From contig BGKB01000001.1 in the NCBI GenBank assembly GCA_003116975.1, positions 608,212-672,211 on the forward strand: DNA of 64,000 bases, in the 5' to 3' direction. Of this stretch, positions 9,973 through 20,888 are shown piece after piece (the stretch's first letter is position 1; every line of letters starts with the position of its first letter). The notes below the pieces were generated by a model that saw only the letters and a list, made by a program, of their open reading frames with translations, was not told the DNA's origin and did no database searches. The position numbers were made by a program, and so were the translations under genes. This DNA comes from Aurantiochytrium sp. KH105. Lineage: Eukaryota; Sar; Bigyra; Thraustochytrida; Thraustochytriidae.

Positions 9973-10803
9973 TCAAACGACGGCAAGCCTGGTGGATGCA
10001 AGTGCAGCGGTGGGGTCGATTTGCGGAGGAGGAGGAATGGTCGTGAATTCAGCCTGTAGCGGAGGCGGCAGTGCTCCATTCACAGGAGCAGTTTCAGTCC
10101 TCTTGAAAATGCGACCGCAGCACCAAGGGCCACGCAAGAACTCGCTATCGGGGCGCTGGCGACCGCGGCCGTAGAGGAGAACCAGGGTGGCCTGCATCAA
10201 GCCAAAGCTTAGACTGACAATGCCTGGCACAAAGACAAAGACGTTAAAGTCGAGCAGCGAGTAGAGAGACCACATGGTTCCCGAGACAATTTGCATGAAG
10301 AGGAAGCCTCTGTTGATGGACGACGCATCACGCTCGCGCAGCATGACACGCAGGTTGAGAAAGGGCGTTCCATAGAGCGCGAGAGAGGACACGAGGCTAG
10401 TTATGCCTGCAATTTGGGTGGCCAACGGCATGTTGAAGAGGCCAATCAGAATGTTGACGGCAACAATGACAAGTTGGGGATAGAGGAAAAGCTCGACTCT
10501 TCTGACCTGCTCGTCGCTGGGGGTGAGTTTGATGGCGCTGAGAAGATAAAAAATGCCGAGCACGGTGCCAATCATGGCCCCGGTGCAAAAGTATACATTT
10601 CCTTCCATGATGCCATAGGTCGCGACCATGACGGCCTGAGGAGTGGTCATGGCAAAGAGCACGGGATCGAGGCTGCCGAGGCGGCGTTTGCGTCTGCACT
10701 CGAGCACAGCGTACATGGGTCCAAAGTACATGAGCGAGGTGAGCACCATGCCGATGACGGGCGCGACCTCTTGCACGAAGACCTCGCCGCCTGGAGAAGT
10801 CAT
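9973..10803 (-). CDS. SWEET/MtN3 sugar transporter, copy 1
   Basis: A 276-residue seven-helix protein with two MtN3/saliva triple-helix repeats joined by a linker helix. The first repeat has GSLDPVLFAMTTPQ after helix 1 and ATYGIMEGN at its end. The second has DASSINRGFLFMQIVSGTMW and GIVSLSFGLMQATLVLLYG, the usual SWEET signature. SWEETs are bidirectional uniporters of mono- or disaccharides in plasma or vacuolar membranes. The C-terminal tail is short and proline-rich. The start ATG at 10803 leads straight into helix 1. This is the copy closest to the TPR gene, with a 676-bp promoter containing the inverted GGGTTGCGCA element. The substrate cannot be assigned. Confidence 0.92.
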   Translation of the reverse strand: MTSPGGEVFVQEVAPVIGMVLTSLMYFGPMYAVLECRRKRRLGSLDPVLFAMTTPQAVMVATYGIMEGNVYFCTGAMIGTVLGIFYLLSAIKLTPSDEQVRRVELFLYPQLVIVAVNILIGLFNMPLATQIAGITSLVSSLALYGTPFLNLRVMLRERDASSINRGFLFMQIVSGTMWSLYSLLDFNVFVFVPGIVSLSFGLMQATLVLLYGRGRQRPDSEFLRGPWCCGRIFKRTETAPVNGALPPPLQAEFTTIPPPPQIDPTAALASTRLAVV

Positions 10804-11479
10804 CTTCTTTCTACAATCTCGCGACCGGCGGCGTCCGCACTCGTCCTTGTCACTGTCGTCCTCGTTCCCGCCTCGTTACTATTTCAACTGCTGTTGCTTT
10901 TGCTGTTGCTACTGCTGCTACTGCTTCTGCGTACTGCCCGGCTGCCTGTCTGCTAGCCCGACTGCCGTTATCGAAGACGATTCCGTTTTGCTTCTGGTTC
11001 TCCGTTTCCGCTCTTCGTCACCAGTAGCACTTCTAGCACGACAGCGGGGCGATGCGGTGCGAATTCTGGGACGAAGCAGTCTGTGTTCGTAAACCGGGCT
11101 GGCCATCCAGTCAGTGGCAGCAAGTCGCCAGTTGTGCAAACGCTGTGTCGCTAGAACGTCACCACCTGCGAGCGCCCTTTCCGAAGACCTCGGAGTTGCT
11201 TGGCCCGCGAAATTGCGCAGGCGCGGGTTCGTGCCGTGAAAGCGGCCGGGTTGCGCAGTGCGGCAATGCGCAACCCAACCGCTGACGCACTGGCAACAAC
11301 CTTCCTGACATGTGAGTGAGCCAAGGGCTTGCCACGATGGCCATGTGGTGCAGGTGGCTGAACGCGGAAAAAGAGAACTTGTCAACGGAGAGATGAAAAC
11401 CAGAGGTATAGTATATAGTAGTAGTATTGACAGATTTATGGTTACAGAAAGGGGTGAGCCCGATTGATGTGATTGGTCT
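10804..11479. other. Spacer between SWEET copies 1 and 2
   Basis: 676 bp upstream of SWEET 1. It holds an imperfect CTG/TTG-rich tract (about 10880-10930) and the inverted pair GGGTTGCGCA...TGCGCAACCC at 11248-11276. A short TA-rich run (tatagtatatagtagtag) lies near the 3' end of SWEET 2. No gene is seen. Confidence 0.5.
11248..11276. promoter_or_regulatory. Inverted repeat of the GGGTTGCGC core upstream of SWEET 1
   Basis: GGGTTGCGCA at 11248-11257 and its exact complement TGCGCAACCC at 11267-11276, with a 9-base spacer, about 450 bp upstream of the SWEET 1 start. The core matches elements in three other promoters of the window. It could be a binding site for a dimeric factor; this is inferred. 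Confidence 0.45.
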
Positions 11480-12496
11480 TCATGAGTGGGCAGTCAAGAT
11501 TGGCACCTGCACGTTGTCGTCGTCGACAGTGTCAGGGCCACGCATGAGCAAATGGTCGTAGGCTACGGGGGTCTGGAAGTCGTGGTCATCGCCAATTTCG
11601 ACATCGTCACCAGTGTCTATTCCACTGAGCGAAATAGTGCGACCCACATACGAGGGTGCGAGCTTGACGCGGAAGGCCCTGCTCGTGGTGGGCGTAGAGG
11701 TGGTACTGCAGGCAGCTTCAGCAGCGGCGTTGTTCTCCAAAGCGATCGCTTCGTCTTGCTCGTCCTCCATGCGTGAATAGACGATGTGACCGAGAGCTTC
11801 GGGCGTCGTAATTTCGTCTGGGACGAGCAGAACAGAGCGAGGTTTGGGGAATACGATAACAAAGACGAGTTGGATGAGTCCAAAGGCGAGACTGACTACG
11901 CTATTGACGATGACGAAGATGTCAAAGACAAAGAGTGAATAGGTGGTCCAGAGTATTCCGGAGATGATTTGCATGGCGAGAAAGCCGCGATTGATGGAAG
12001 AGGCGTCGCGTGTGGCAAACATGACGCGGAGATTGAAGAAAGGAGTTCCGTAGAGCGCAGTAGACGAGATGAGACTGACGACGCCAGCTGCCTCGGTGGC
12101 GATGGCTTTATGGGAGATGCTTGTGACTACGACGGCGGCGATGGCGACAAACTGGACGAGGAGAAAGCGTTCCATCCGGCGCACTTGGGCTTCGTCCTTG
12201 ACAAGCCGCATGACTGTCATGAGGTAAAACATGCCGAGTACGACGCCGCCGATGGAGCCGAGGATGTAGTATGTTTCGCCCGAGAGGCTGCCATAGATGC
12301 ACCATAAGATGGACTGCGGTGTGGTGAGTGCAAAGAGCACCGGGTCGAGATTGCCTAGGGATCCTTTCCTTCGAGCCTTGAGCACGGCGTGCAAGGGTCC
12401 GAGATGCAAGAGCTCGGTCGCGACGACGCCTGCGCGAGGTGCGATTTGCGACACAAAGATGTCCGCCGCCGACCCGGCGACCATTGTCGCCACCAT
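11480..12496 (-). CDS. SWEET/MtN3 sugar transporter, copy 2
   Basis: A 338-residue, seven-helix SWEET. Helix 1 is followed by GSLGNLDPVLFALTTPQ; repeat two carries DASSINRGFLAMQIISGILW and DIFVIVNSVVSLAFGLIQL. After the last helix (VFVIVFPKPR) there is a tail of roughly 125 residues that is acidic (MEDEQDEAIA, DTGDDVEIGDDHD), presumably cytosolic and available for regulation or sorting. Start ATG 12496 (MVATMVAG); a second Met at residue 5 is possible. Its sequence resembles the other copies throughout the membrane part while the tail is unique. Confidence 0.92.
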   Translation of the reverse strand: MVATMVAGSAADIFVSQIAPRAGVVATELLHLGPLHAVLKARRKGSLGNLDPVLFALTTPQSILWCIYGSLSGETYYILGSIGGVVLGMFYLMTVMRLVKDEAQVRRMERFLLVQFVAIAAVVVTSISHKAIATEAAGVVSLISSTALYGTPFFNLRVMFATRDASSINRGFLAMQIISGILWTTYSLFVFDIFVIVNSVVSLAFGLIQLVFVIVFPKPRSVLLVPDEITTPEALGHIVYSRMEDEQDEAIALENNAAAEAACSTTSTPTTSRAFRVKLAPSYVGRTISLSGIDTGDDVEIGDDHDFQTPVAYDHLLMRGPDTVDDDNVQVPILTAHS

Positions 12497-14446
12497 GGCG
12501 CCTCTATCTTTTTCGCCTTGGGGCCTCGAGGGTTTGCTCTTTGGTGGTGCTTTGTTTTGACGTCAGGGCGGGCGCTAGCGTGGCGAGCCCAGGCCTGCGC
12601 GGCGCGGGCTCGGACACTTGCTCGCTCGCTAGCTCAGTCTCGGCTTTGCTTGGCTTTGCTTTGCTTTGCTTGGCTTGGCTTTGCTTTGCTTTGCGTGCTT
12701 GCTGGCTACCTCGGACCAGTGGCCGTGCGCGGCGAGGCGGCCCGAGGCGCGGACGAGACGCCGAGTTCCGCGCGGTTACCTTCTCGCCCGCCTCGCACGC
12801 AGCGCGGGCCGTGCGTCCGGGGCTGCTCTTCCCGCGCGGTTCTGCCTGCGCGAGCCCGCGGCTTCCCCCGCCGCTCTCGCTCTCTCGCCAGCCGCCGCGC
12901 GTGCCGCTGCCGCCGCGCGCTTCCCTGGTCTCTCGCCCTGCCTGGCCTGGCCTGGCCTGGCCTGGCCTTGCTTGCCTTGCGCGTCTGTCGCGCGGCGCGA
13001 GGCGTTGGAACTCGAATTTGAATTTGAACTTTAGAAAAGGGAGGGAGGGCGGAGGGAGGGAGGGAGGGAGGGAGGTGCTGTTCTGCCTGCATGTCCAGTT
13101 GGCTGCCTGGCTGGCGAGCGCTGCAGAGCAGAGCAGAGCAGCGCACCCGGCGGGTTCTCCTCTCGCGCTGGCCGGCCGCGGCAGGCGTAAGGTGCGACCG
13201 AAGCGAGATCGACCGGGCGATCGACGGAGATCGATTGGGCGAAGGCCGGGAGGACGGGCGGGCGGAGGCTGCGCCTGGCTGGCTGCATGCAGCTCGTCGG
13301 CTGCCTGGGGCCAGTGTTGGGCACCGCGGGGAACGCTGCGGGGCCATGGCGCAGGGTTACGCGCGACCGACGCGGCGCCTGTGTACGGCGGGTGGCGGAA
13401 CTGCGCGCGGAGACCTGTGAGCACAAGGTTACTCCCTTCGCCGCCAGCACACGCACCAGTACCTGCCTTGCCTGCACGTCCGGCCGACCTGACCGGGAAA
13501 AGGACGGCACCCGTCGCGCCGTCGCCGCCATACTGGCGCTGCGTGCGACACGGCCGCGAAGGCGCGTGCTGCCCGAGATCGACCTCCCTCCCTCCTTCCC
13601 TCCCTCCCTCCCTCCCTCCTTCCTCCTTGCTCCTATCCGTGCCTTTCTCACTCCGGCGCTGGCCACTGGCTGGCTGCATTACCAAACTGCGGCGGCCAAC
13701 GGACCCGGCTGAGCGTGTGCACGCGGCGCGGCGCTGGCGACTTCAAGCCGCCGCGCCGCGCGGCAGAAGCAAAAGCAAAAGCAAAAGCAGCAGACAGAAG
13801 CAGGCGCAAGGGAATCAACGGGGCCTTTGCTGGCAGAGAGACGGGAGGGAGGCAGGCAGGCCCCACAGCGGCGGGGCGGCGGCGTCAGGGGCCAGAAAAG
13901 CCGCCGCCTGCCCTCTCTCCTTTCCTTACTGTTAGTTATGCTAGGTCCTGACCGAGCCGAGCCTGGCTCGACGAGGGAAGCTGGCTAGCTCGCCGCGTCG
14001 GTCGACGGCAGGCAGGCAGGCCGCGCTTGAGAAACGGTCATTGGTGGCTGCTTGCTACCTCGCTTGCTTGCTTGCTTGCTTGCTTGCTTGCCTGGGCGGG
14101 AGGCGGCCGCACCGCTGGGGCCGGTGGCTCGGAGCTCTTGAACGCGGGCACGTAGCCGGTCACGGCGCGGTCTGCCAGAGTTTGCTTGCGACCCGAGCCG
14201 AGGATGACCCGGCCGGGGAAAGCGCGGCGGGCCCAAAGGAGAAGCTGGCTGCTTGAGAGCTGCTTGAGAGGTGGGTCCGTTGGAGGGCAGGCAGACGAAA
14301 AGGCTGTGGGGGGAAGGTAGTACATCCCACACAAGGGATGATGGATGGCACAATGGAATAGAAAGTCACATACAAGTGTTTTTCATTTACAGTTAGTATT
14401 ATTTTGTCAAGTCAAATTGTACAGAGCGCTCAGGAACGAGAGCTTC
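12497..14446. other. Low-complexity GC-rich spacer between SWEET copies 2 and 3
   Basis: 1.95 kb with dense simple repeats: TTTGC/TTGGC units (about 12643-12699), CCTGG units (12941-12980), GGGA units (13039-13075), CCCT units (13582-13624), AAAAGC units (about 13767-13790) and CTTG units (14062-14092). Long overlapping open frames exist on both strands but encode only Arg/Ala/Pro-rich low-complexity sequence and are not accepted as genes. Promoter sequence for SWEET 2 must lie at its left end. Confidence 0.55.
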
Positions 14447-15472
14447 TTAAACGAGGTCGAGGCTGCGCGAAAAGTCGCCCGAGGCAGGCGGGGCGGCGAC
14501 GTGGTCGTTCGCGGCGGCGGTGGAGGATGGCGCGCTCATCTCGAGAGGCGTCGAAAACGAGGGCATCTCCGGGGCGGTCGGGGCCTCGAAATACTCTTGG
14601 GGCACGCTAATCTCGGCCTTGGAAATGGCCTCGGCGGCATCTTCTCCGAGAGGTCCCGCGGCAGCAGCAGGAGCACCAGCAGCACCAGCAGCAGCGGGCT
14701 CCGTCACAGAGGCCGGTGTCTCCGTGGCCGACATGGACTCGGAGCTCTTGGAGCGGTAGCAAATCGGGGGCCGGTAGCAGCCCTCGACGGCGTTCATGAG
14801 CGGCATGTCCTGGGCCCCGGCCGGAAATTGGCCACGCGGCTTGCGGTAGACCACGACGAGGCTGAGCTGCACGATGCCAAAGAAGAGGCCCATGAGACTC
14901 GGGACGAGGACCCAAATGTCGAATTCAAAAAAGGTGTACGAGGTCCACATGGCGCCAGACACGAGCTGCATGAAGAGGAAGCCGCGGTTGATGGACGAGG
15001 CATCCTTGTTGATGACCATGTTACGGAGGTTCAAGAAGGGCGTCGCGTACAGCGAGATGGATGACAGCATGCTGTCAAGTCCCGCCGCCTGAGTTGCCAC
15101 CTCTTTGTCGTAGAAGCCAACAACACCGATGATGGAAATCACGAAGATTTGCACAAAGAGAAAAACCTCCATCTTGCGGCACTGCGACTTGCTAGGGGCG
15201 AGTTGCATGACGGTCATGAGGTAAAAGACGCCGACAAAGACGCCGCCGATGGACCCAAGAAAGTAGTAAATGTTGTTGAGGAGAGCGCCGTAGACCACCC
15301 AGATGACCGACTGGGGCAGCGTCATGGAGAAGAGCACCGGGTCGAGCGAGCCGAGACGGCCATTTCTGCGCGCCTCGAGCACCGCATACATGGGTCCGAG
15401 CACGAGGAGCTCGGTGATGATGACACCTGCCACGGGCGCGACTTGGCTCACGAATACATCGGCGCCGCTCAT
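14447..15472 (-). CDS. SWEET/MtN3 sugar transporter, copy 3
   Basis: A 341-residue SWEET. The membrane part has ARRNGRLGSLDPVLFSMTLP after helix 1, the linker region KMEVFLFVQIFVISIIGVV and the second repeat DASSINRGFLFMQLVSGAMW...LVPSLMGLFFGIVQLSLVVVY. The tail of about 130 residues is rich in Ala, Glu, Ser and Pro. It contains G-C-Y-R-P-P-I-C-Y-R, a motif found again in the tail of copy 5. Start ATG 15472 (MSGADVFVSQVAPVAG) aligns with the start of copy 4. Very similar in the membrane region to copy 4, suggesting one of the more recent duplications. Confidence 0.92.
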   Translation of the reverse strand: MSGADVFVSQVAPVAGVIITELLVLGPMYAVLEARRNGRLGSLDPVLFSMTLPQSVIWVVYGALLNNIYYFLGSIGGVFVGVFYLMTVMQLAPSKSQCRKMEVFLFVQIFVISIIGVVGFYDKEVATQAAGLDSMLSSISLYATPFLNLRNMVINKDASSINRGFLFMQLVSGAMWTSYTFFEFDIWVLVPSLMGLFFGIVQLSLVVVYRKPRGQFPAGAQDMPLMNAVEGCYRPPICYRSKSSESMSATETPASVTEPAAAGAAGAPAAAAGPLGEDAAEAISKAEISVPQEYFEAPTAPEMPSFSTPLEMSAPSSTAAANDHVAAPPASGDFSRSLDLV

Positions 15473-15813
15473 CGTTGCTTGCTAACTACGTTTGTTGTGT
15501 CTCTCCTTTGCGCCTTGGGGCTTTCTCCTCTTGCCTTGCCTTGCCTTGCCTTGTCTTGCCTTGTTCTGTTTTGGGTTGGCTCGTTGGGGTTTTGCTCGCG
15601 ACCCGGTTTGTGTTTGCTCGCGCGGCCACGATGGACGCGACTCAATCGATGGCAGCCAGTGACGGTGAGTGAGCCAGTCAGGCAGCCAGAGCAGGTTGCT
15701 TGCTCGTTTGCTCGTTCGATCCAACTTTTCGATGCGCAGGTGCTCTCTCTCCATCTCCACTGGGTTTGGGGAGAAAGGAAGAGGAAAGAGGAAGAGGAAA
15801 GAGGAAGGGGAAC

Positions 15814-15827
15814 GGGGGGGGGGGGGG
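15814..15827 (+). repeat. Homopolymer of 14 G
   Basis: An uninterrupted G run preceded by GGAAGA-type purine repeats; such tracts can form G-quadruplexes and are also prone to sequencing error. Confidence 0.9.
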
Positions 15828-16114
15828 TTGCTCATGCCATGCTCACGAGCAGTGTAGTGGCCCGGGCACCTGCCTGGCCGGTCGGCTGACCAACTGGTCG
15901 AACCCCGTCTCCGCGTCGTGTCCCTCGTGCGGTTCTGGGTTGAGCGGCCGTCGGCGGTGTGCCTCGGAAGCAGGCTCACTCGCGGCGGCCGTGTGCATCG
16001 CATCACATTGCATCGCTGGCGCGTAACGCACGGCGACCGCGCTTGACCGACTGATTGACCGATCGACTGATGCCATTTTTGGCCAAGAATGGCACGCCGA
16101 CTCGGCACCGTCGC

Positions 16115-16160
16115 GCAGAGCAGAGCAGAGCAGAGCAGAGCAGAGCAGAGCAGAGCAGAG
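16115..16160 (+). repeat. GCAGA pentanucleotide microsatellite, about 9 units
   Basis: Perfect tandem units without interruption in the spacer upstream of SWEET 3. No coding role is seen. Confidence 0.95.
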
Positions 16161-18448
16161 GCCACTGCGCGTACAGCCCCGGCGCGCGGCGGCGTGCCTT
16201 TCGGCAAACTCCGTGCAGTCCTGACCGCGGCCGCTCTTCACGTCGCGGCGCGTCGTTCTCTTGCAAAGGGCAAGACTTATCATGCCATGCTCTCTCTGCT
16301 GCTGCCCGGAGGCTCCTGCTGCCACTACTGTCTAATCGCCAAAGTTCTCGGGCGCCCTCTTTCTTCTTCTCATACCCTGCAGTTCGCCGTCAAAGCAGCG
16401 CCGCGGCCGGGATCTCGCGCGTGGCCCCGCGCGCGCGCGAGAGAGAGGTAGCTAGCTCTTCCTCGCCGGAGCCGGCTGGAGCTGGCGCAGGCTGCAGCTG
16501 CTGCTGCGAACGCGAGGCGAACGAGGCTGCGCGGCGAACGAAAGCCGCGAGGCGCTCGAGCGCGAGGAGGCGCGCTTCATCGTCGGTCGAAGTTGCCATT
16601 GGTGGCAGTGGCGTGAGCCAGAGCCGGAGCCGCTCGAAGCGCACACACCTGCGCGCACACACAGACGTGGCAGGCGGGCAGGCAGTTAGGCAGGAGTGAC
16701 AGGGCAGCGTGGACACACGAATACGCGCCAACAAAGAGGACCCGATTCCGAGGATGGCGCCGCGTTGCGCTGTGCTGTGCTGCGTTGCGCCGCACCGCGC
16801 CGCGACTTCAGTTGCGCCCGCGAGGCGGCGCAGAGGGCCAAGGCGTAGCCGCGCCCCGGCAGACCAGCGGCCTCGGCGCAGGGCGTGAGCACGCACGAAC
16901 GATCGAACGAACGAACGAACGAATGAACGGCACGGCGGGAATTCGGAGAGGCCGCAGGCTCACGGTGCGCCTCGCGTCATGCGCGCAGGGCGGCACGGCG
17001 CGACGTCTGCACTGCGCTGCGCCGCCCTGCGCGGGGCTGCGCGGCGGCGGCGCGCATGGCGGGCTCGAGCTCGAGGAGCGGGCGGCTCGCTGCGCCGCGT
17101 GGGCACGTACGCGTGAGGCGCGAGGCGCCGGCTCCGTGGGCGCCTTCGGGCCGGGGGCTCAGTGGGACGAATGGGTCTACGGTGCACCCCTCGCGCGCGC
17201 AAGTTCCAAGAGCGCCAAAGGCCGGGGCCGGGCGAAGAGAGCGCGCGCCCCGGGTTCCCGCGCGGCACTCTGGACCCATGCACGGCGCCGCAGTCTCGCC
17301 GGTTTGGCCGGCAAGGAAGTGGCGCGGGCGAGGAAAGGCCGCGGCGGCGAAACGCTGCGCAGGAACGACGGCGTGGAACTGGTCAGCAGGCGTGACAGAG
17401 GAGGGCGAGGGGCGAGGACGGGTCGACGGTGGATCGCTGGATCGACCGACCTGGCGGACCATCGTGGGCCGGGAATGGAGATGAAAGCTAGGCCTGCTGC
17501 ATACATTTCTTTCTTTACTCTTGAGAAGCGGCAAAAGCGGTGGGTGAGCGAGCGAGCGAGCGAGCGAGGCAGCGCGGGAGAAGGGAAGAGCCTGGGGAGA
17601 AGGCGTGGCAAAACTGCGCGGCCGTGAAAAGACTTGGCCGCGGCAAGAACGCGCAAGGAAGCAGGGAAGAAAGGTTCGTTCGCCGCGGGGAACCTGGGTG
17701 GGGACTGGCTGCTGACTGAGCATGACTGGATCGACAATAAATAACGCGTTGCATGCGTGCACCGCGCGCCGGCCGCGGCCGCGCGCGTGGGCGACGCAGC
17801 ATGAATTGCCGAGTCTGTGTCGCACTCCTCTCTGCCCCAAATTAACGAGCAAGCACTTTTTTAGACTTGCTGGTGGATCTTCCTCAAGAATGAGTGTTGA
17901 TTTTTTCGAGCTGCATGCATGCTTGAAAAGGAAAAAATAATGACCGCTTAAGTCCCGTTCAGTCCGGTCGACAAAGCGGGCAGTTTCTTTCCATTAGAAA
18001 AGTTCGCTGGCTGCTTTTCGTTCTTTCAACCCGTCATTATCGGTTGACTCCCCTGCTCGTTCTATGACATCTGAGCTGCCCTCTCCAAAAATAAGTGTTT
18101 CCCCTTTTATTCATCTCATTTATGTCATGCATTCTTTGCTCATTTCCATCAATCTGGCCTACTTGCAAACAAGAACTTTGCTCTTCCAAAGGCCCAACCA
18201 ATCAAAAATAGCCAATTGCAATAATTTGCGGACTGTTTAAACACAAAAAAGGAGTGGGTAGTCTCAGCGATCTAACTTGTGTATGCTTTACGATGACTCA
18301 TCAATCATACAGCGTTAACTTCCCTCGACTCTTGGCTTCACTGATCGTTCTCGAAAGAAACAAGCGCAAACAGCCAGCAAACGTTGAGAATAAATGCTTG
18401 TATTGGTTTGTTTCACTGTATAACACTTGTCTTTGCGTGAGCCGAGTC

Positions 18449-19384
18449 TTAGAGGATGACAATTGGACGCTGCTCTTGCGTGGAGTTCGTTGCAGGCGAC
18501 GTCGCAAAGACCGGGCTAGCGTGCATGGTCTCTACAGGATGCGGCATCCCTGGCGCCGGTCCTGGCATCGAGCCAAGATCAATTTCCACAGCGCGTCTGG
18601 CCTCCTCAGAAAATGAGCCTCGTTGCGGAGAGCGAGTGACGCGCACAGGGAGACAGCAGTCCTTGAGGAGAAGCGGAATGGCGCAAGGCTCGAGGCCGCA
18701 GATGTTGAGCCCGCTTCGTGTCTCGTCCGCCAGAAAAGACGAGCGGGGTTTCTTATACAGCAACACGAGGCCAAGCTGCACGATGCCAAAGCCCAAGCAT
18801 ACGAGACTCGGAATGAGGACCCAAAGGTCAAACTCAAAGATCGAGTACGCGCTCCACATGGTGCCCGAGAGAATTTGCATGGACAGAAATCCACGATTAA
18901 TCGATGAGGCATCCTTGTTCGCAACCATGGTGCGCAAGTTGAGAAAGGGTGTCGCATACAACGAAAAGGACGTTGCCAAACTAGCTACGCCGCCTGCCAC
19001 GAGCGCCGCCTCCTTGTTGAAAAAGCTCATGATTATGATTGCAGCGATGCAGACCAATTGCACGAGCAGAAAAACCTCCATGCGACGACATTGGGTCTGC
19101 GTTGGCCCCAACTGAAGAACCGTCATGAGATAGAAAACGCCGAGCACGACGCCTCCGATCGAACCAAGTACATAATGATAGTCATCGATGAGCGCGCCGT
19201 AGAGGCACCACGTGGCGGCTTGTGGCACTGTCATGGCAAAGAGCACCGGGTCAAGCGATCCGAGACGGCCGTTTCTGCGCGCCTCCAGAACAGCATACAT
19301 GGGACCAAAGTGCAAGAGCTCGGTGACGACGAGCCCCGCCACGGGCGCGACCTGCGTCGCAAAGTAGCTGCTGCCCTCGCTCAT
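18449..19384 (-). CDS. SWEET/MtN3 sugar transporter, copy 4
   Basis: A 311-residue SWEET with seven helices. Diagnostic stretches are EARRNGRLGSLDPVLFAMTV, DASSINRGFLSMQILSGTMW and LIPSLVCLGFGIVQLGLVLL. The frame extends upstream without an ATG, so the start is at 19384 (MSEGSSYFATQVAPVAG), matching copy 3. The tail of about 95 residues holds several cysteines (LLKDCCLPVRVTRSP) and a few Arg-Ser sites that could be phosphorylated. It lacks the exact GCYxPPxCYR motif of copies 3 and 5. Confidence 0.92.
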   Translation of the reverse strand: MSEGSSYFATQVAPVAGLVVTELLHFGPMYAVLEARRNGRLGSLDPVLFAMTVPQAATWCLYGALIDDYHYVLGSIGGVVLGVFYLMTVLQLGPTQTQCRRMEVFLLVQLVCIAAIIIMSFFNKEAALVAGGVASLATSFSLYATPFLNLRTMVANKDASSINRGFLSMQILSGTMWSAYSIFEFDLWVLIPSLVCLGFGIVQLGLVLLYKKPRSSFLADETRSGLNICGLEPCAIPLLLKDCCLPVRVTRSPQRGSFSEEARRAVEIDLGSMPGPAPGMPHPVETMHASPVFATSPATNSTQEQRPIVIL

Positions 19385-20888
19385 GATTCTCCCTTGTAAT
19401 TGACGCAACAACGTCGCCCGTGTATATGCTTATGAGATTGTGCAAAGCAGATCAAGTTGTTGGTCCTGGTTCAAGCGTAAGAGAAATGCGTGCGGCGGCA
19501 AGCAATGGTAAGCGTCCCTCTCCGGGTGGCGATCGATGATGGCAATGCCCAAGCGTCCTTCTTGAGGCTGCGAACAAGTCTGAGGGAGAAAAATCCAATC
19601 TTGCCACGATTTAATCGCCTTCGATTCTGCGTGTGTGTAGTACAAGAGGTTTACAGTGCTATGCAGCGTTGGTCGACAAACTCGATTCAGCCGAGATTGG
19701 AAATTGCTACCGTTTGCGCAGTGCCGCGAGCAGTGTGCGAGCAGTCGAAGCGAGCAAACAGGCCCACCAGCCCTCGACTCACTTCCCTTGACTCACCTTC
19801 ATGCGGCCCGCTAGAACCGTGTTCGCAGAACGAGGCACCTGGCTGGCTGGCTGGCTGGCTACATGCCACCGCAATTTCACTTTCGGCTGCTTTGCCAGCC
19901 AGCCGGTGCGACGCCCGTCGAGGCGGCGTTTCCGTCGCAGGCCAAGCGCGACGCACGTGCCAAGCCAAACCGCCACAGTTCCTGCATCCTCTGCTCGTAT
20001 TTGCTTGCTCGGCACCGCGTTGCTGCCGGTTCTATCTCGGAAAAGATCAGATCGGCTTTGCCTCGACGCGCACGAGGAGTCCCTCTTCTCACTTACTGTC
20101 AGTAATGTATGGAAGATGGAAGATTCGACCTCGGATGCCGCGGCCCTGCTCTTCACTCGTCAGGAGCCGCGCAGGTGCAAGCCTGGGGAGAGCAAAGCCA
20201 TCGAGCAAAGCGAGCAAGCGCAGACGCAGACACAAGTCTTGGCTTCGCCTAGAGGAAATCGCGGTCTGCAAACGGCCGCTGCCGGCGACACGTTCAAGTT
20301 GGTAGACGACACCAGGTCTGCGGACGTGAAGGCCACGCCCGCCTCGTTCTGCGTAGGAAACGATGAGGGAGGGGGTGGGGTGGCTCCGAATAAACGACCA
20401 GGTTGCAAAGATCACGGCGCGCACGTGCCGCTAGATCCGCACGTGACATCGCTCGCTACGCCATGTCACTGCCAAGAGAGAACGGAAAGGGGAACGGGGA
20501 TGATGAGAACTCGGGCGCCTTGGAGGAACCTTGATGAAGAAAAAGAAGAATGCAGCGCCGGCTACGGGCTCAGAGGCTGCACTGTTCCTGCTGCGTTTGC
20601 GCGATAGAGGTCGAATTGTTGGCGAATCGCTTCCGGTTGCGGCTTGCATCGATCGTGGGGCAGCCTTGCGGCTTGCAGGAATTTTCGCCCTTACCTTGGT
20701 CTCATGGGAATTCAATGAACGAACGACTCGCCTCGGTCCCGCCTGCCTACATTCACGATTAGCCAGCGAAGCGCTCAAATACAATACAAACTGGGTGTGT
20801 TTTAATTTTTACTCATCCAAGCGAGGAGGCACTTGCGAGGAGGACTTTTTGTCTCTTGCCTTGGTCTCATCAAAATCTAACTAACGAA
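19385..20888. other. Spacer between SWEET copies 4 and 5
   Basis: 1.5 kb upstream of SWEET 4, with GGCT tetranucleotide units (about 19840-19862) and otherwise mixed sequence. Two overlapping plus-strand open frames (19490-20305 and 19801-20607) have no recognisable domain and look non-coding. Confidence 0.45.

Larger units (their letters stand above)
15473..18448. other. Long low-complexity spacer between SWEET copies 3 and 4
   Basis: Nearly 3 kb. It holds CCTTG units (about 15531-15565), a GGAAGA purine tract ending in 14 G (15814-15827), a clean GCAGA pentanucleotide array (16115-16160), CGAA units (about 16903-16925) and GAGC units (about 17548-17570). From about 17800 to 18250 the sequence becomes AT-richer. 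Open frames up to 280 codons are arginine/alanine-rich and overlap on both strands. A short minus-strand frame starting MATSTDDEARLLALERLAA (start about 16600) looks superficially protein-like but has no supported continuation. Confidence 0.5.

Noticed and set aside
12439..13935. Open frames of 498 (+) and 393 (-) codons in the SWEET 2-3 spacer
   Set aside because: Products are Arg/Ala/Pro-rich, made of the microsatellites, and overlap each other on opposite strands; no domain or signal is recognisable.
16785..17627. 280-codon plus-strand frame in the SWEET 3-4 spacer
   Set aside because: Arg/Gly/Ala-rich composition without domain; competing frames of similar length on the minus strand; expected from high GC.
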